From the NCBI GenBank assembly GCA_037783545.1, contig JBBELK010000106.1:62001-126000 (forward strand): a DNA stretch of 64,000 nucleotides. The letters are read 5' to 3'. Position 1 is the first letter of the stretch, and each line of letters opens with the position of its first letter. The stretch is from Henricia sp. BOLD:AAB3569 (Eukaryota > Echinodermata > Asteroidea > Spinulosida > Echinasteridae). The position numbers were made by a program, and so were the translations under genes. The notes beneath the pieces are model-generated. The model ran no database searches, was not told where the DNA came from, and saw only the letters and a list, made by a program, of their open reading frames with translations. Shown here in pieces: positions 61,201-64,000 of this stretch.

Positions 61201-64000
61201 AAATTTCAGAGTTTAGAAAAAAAGGGGGTTGGCGCTTCCTGGTTGCTCCCGCAACCTGTGGCTGTCTGTACACACCTCTTTGGTGTACTCCTGACTCGTG
61301 CGCATGCTCAGTCCTTCGGACTGTCGTTGACACGGCCCAGTTTGGGACGGGATTTTGGTCAAAGTGTGGTCCAAACGTCGGCAAATTTGGAGGTCGAAAA
61401 ATGTTCCGACGAAATTCAAATTTTGCATGCTCCAAAGACTCTATATTGCGCACTTGTCCTAAAAAATTGACAGACTTTCGCCGGGAAATGGCAGAGAAAT
61501 TTCAGAGTTTAGAAAAAAAAAGGGGTTGGCGCTTCCTGGATGCTCCCGCAACCTGTGGCTGTCTGTACACACCTCTTTGGTGTACTCCTGACTCGTGCGC
61601 ATGCTCAGTCCTTCGGACTGTCGTTGACACGGCCCAGTTTGGGACGGGATTTTGGTCAAAGTGTGGTCCAAACGTCGGCAAATTTGGAGGTCGAAAATGT
61701 TCCGACGAACTTCAAATTTTGCATGCTCCAAAGACTCTATATTGCGCACTTGTCCTAAAAAATTGACAGACTTTCGCCGGGAAATGGCAGAGAAATTTCA
61801 GAGTTTAGACAAAAAGGGGTTGGCGCTTCCTGGATGCTCCCGCAACCTGTGGCTGTCTGTACACACCTCTTTGGTGTACTCCTGACTCGTGCGCATGCTC
61901 AGTCCTTCGGACTGTCGTTGACACGGCCCAGTTTGGGACGGGATTTTGGTCAAAGTGTGGTCCAAACGTCGGCAAATTTGGAGGTCGAAAAATGTTCCGA
62001 CGAACTTCAAATTTTGCATGCTCCAAAGACTCTATATTGCGCACTTGTCCTAAAAAATTGACAGACTTTCGCCGGGAAATGGCAGAGAAATTTCAGAGTT
62101 TAGAAAAAAAAGGGGTTGGCGCTTCCTGGATGCTCCCGCAACCTGTGGCTGTCTGTACACACCTCTTTGGTGTACTCCTGACTCGTGCGCATGCTCAGTC
62201 CTTCGGACTGTCGTTGACACGGCCCAGTTTGGGACGGGATTTTGGTCAAAGTGTGGTCCAAACGTCGGCAAATTTGGAGGTCGAAAAATGTTCCCACGAA
62301 CTTCAAATTTTGCATGCTCCAAAGACTCTATATTGCGCACTTGTCCTAAAAAATTGACAGACTTTCGCCGGGAAATGGCAGAGAAATTTCAGAGTTTAGA
62401 AAAAAAAGGGGTTGGCGCTTCCTCGATGCTCCCGCAACCTGTGGCTGTCTGTACACACCTATTTGGTGTACTCCTGACTCGTGCGCATGCTCAGTCCTTC
62501 GGACTGTCGTTGACACGGCCCAGTTTGGGACGGGATTTTGGTCAAAGTGTGGTCCAAACGTCGGCAAATTTGGAGGTCGAAAAATGTTCCGACGAACTTC
62601 AAATGTTGCATGCTCCAAAGACTCTATATTGCGCACTTGTCCTAAAAAAATGACAGACTTTCGCCGGGAAATGGCAGAGAAATTTCAGAGTTTAGAAAAA
62701 AAGGGGTTGGCGCTTCCTGGATGCTCCCGCAACCTGTGGCTGTCTGTACACACCTCTTTGGTGTACTCCTGACTCGTGCGCATGCTCAGTCCTTCTGACT
62801 GTCGTTGACACGGTCCAGTTTGGGACGGGATTTTGGTCAAAGTGTGGTCCAAACGTCGGCAAATTTGGAGGTCGAAAAATGTTCCGACGAACTTCAAATT
62901 TTGCATGCTCCAAAGACTCTATATTGCGCACTTGTCCTAAAAAATTGACAGACTTTCGCCGGGAAATGGCAGAGAAATTTCAGAGTTTAGAAAAAAAGGG
63001 GTTGGCGCTTCCTGGTTGCTCCCGCAACCTGTGGCTGTCTGTACACACCTCTTTGGTGTACTCCTGACTCGTGCGCATGCTCAGTCCTTCGGACTGTCGT
63101 TGACACGGCCCAGTTTGGGACGGGATTTTGGTCAAAGTGTGGTCCAAACGTCGGCAAATTTGGAGGTCAAAAAATGTTCCGACGAACTTCAAATTTTGCA
63201 TGCTCCAAAGACTCTACATTGCGCACTTGTCCTAAAAAATTGACAGACTTTCGCCGGGAATTGGCAGAGAAATTTTAGAGTTTAGAAAAAAAAGGGGTTG
63301 GCGCTTCCTGGATGCTCCCGCAACCTGTGGCTGTCTGTACACACCTCTTTGGTGTACTCCTGACTCGTGCGCATGCTCAGTCCTTCGGACTGTCGTTGAC
63401 ACGGCCCAGTTTGGGACGGGATTTTGGTCAAAGTGTGGTCCAAACGTCGGCAAATTTGGAGGTCGAAAAATGTTCCGACGAACTTCAAATTTTGCATGCT
63501 CCAAAGACTCTATATTGCGCACTTGTCCTAAAAAATTGACAGACTTTCGCCGGGAAATGGCAGAGAAATTTCAGAGTTTAGAAAAAAAAGGGGTTGGCGC
63601 TTCCTGGATGCTCCCGCAACCTGTGGCTGTCTGTACACACCTCTTTGGTGTACTCCTGACTCGTGCGCATGCTCAGTCCTTCGGACTGTCGTTGACACGG
63701 CCCAGTTTGGGACGGGATTTTGGTCAAAGTGTGGTCCAAACGTCGGCAAATTTGGAGGTCGAAAAATGTTCCGACGAACTTCAAATTGTGCATGCTCCAA
63801 AGACTCTATATTGCGCACTTGTCCTAACAAATTGACAGACTTTCGCCGGGAAATGGCAGAGAAAGTTCAGAGTTTAGAAAAAAAGGGGTTGGCGCTTCCT
63901 GGATGCTCCCGCAACCTGTGGCTGTCTGTACACACCTCTTTGGTGTACTCCTGACTCGTGCGCATGCTCAGTCCTTCGGACTGTCGTTGACACGGCCCAG

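Larger units (their letters stand above)
34392..64000 (+). repeat. Satellite array, right block (about 100 monomers)
   Basis: Same monomer and orientation, continuing past the window end. It contains the clearest higher-order structure in the window (see separate entries). Isolated indels include a lost C near 36113 (GCTCCGCAACC), a lost GG near 60339, an extra A near 60571, an extra G near 61217 and a lost A near 61694. No gene or other insertion is present. Confidence 0.98.

Noticed and set aside
34392-64000. CRISPR-like array
   Set aside because: The repeat is 296 bp with no unique spacers; the units abut directly. This is satellite DNA.

Overview
The window is eukaryotic, almost certainly metazoan, heterochromatin. 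About 92% of it is one tandem satellite with a 295-296 bp monomer, always in the same orientation, running off both ends of the window (about 199 monomers). The host is not identifiable from the sequence. A Ty3/gypsy retroelement with integrase encoded upstream of reverse transcriptase (the Gmr1-like arrangement, first described in deuterostomes) and a tRNA-derived SINE with a lancelet/mollusc-like body suggest a marine invertebrate or basal deuterostome; this is inference.

Layout: 1-21330, satellite block (about 72 monomers); 21331-26160, a rearranged minus-strand LTR retroelement; 26161-34105, satellite block (about 27 monomers); 34106-34391, a SINE with a perfect 13-bp target-site duplication; 34392-64000, satellite block (about 100 monomers). 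The satellite holds no credible gene. Its many open frames are by-products of a repeat without stops in several frames. Shared private variants show nested higher-order repeats of 3, 4, 5, 6, 8 and 9 monomers, the signature of repeated unequal exchange or local amplification.

The retroelement is the only protein-coding unit. Read on the minus strand it is: a fragment of polypurine tract, an LTR lacking its last 195 bp, a pol frame joined in-frame to that LTR (end of integrase with GPY/F-like module, reverse transcriptase, RNase H), a complete polypurine tract, a complete 1334-bp LTR, a tRNA-Pro-type primer-binding site, and 138 bp of leader-like sequence. Gag, protease and the integrase catalytic core are gone. 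The primer-binding site lies outside the downstream LTR and polypurine tract lies outside the upstream LTR, so this is not a normal provirus: it is either a slice of a tandem/circular element or cDNA captured with its primers. The two LTR copies are almost identical, so the rearrangement is young. The U3 region has a 26-bp CCAAT-bearing minisatellite followed by a TATA box, and a poly(A) signal lies near the LTR end.

The most notable points are the integrase-before-RT order, the out-of-register ends, the 39-nt tRNA-Pro match that runs well past a normal primer-binding site, and the nested higher-order structure of an apparently undescribed satellite rich in short dyad symmetries.
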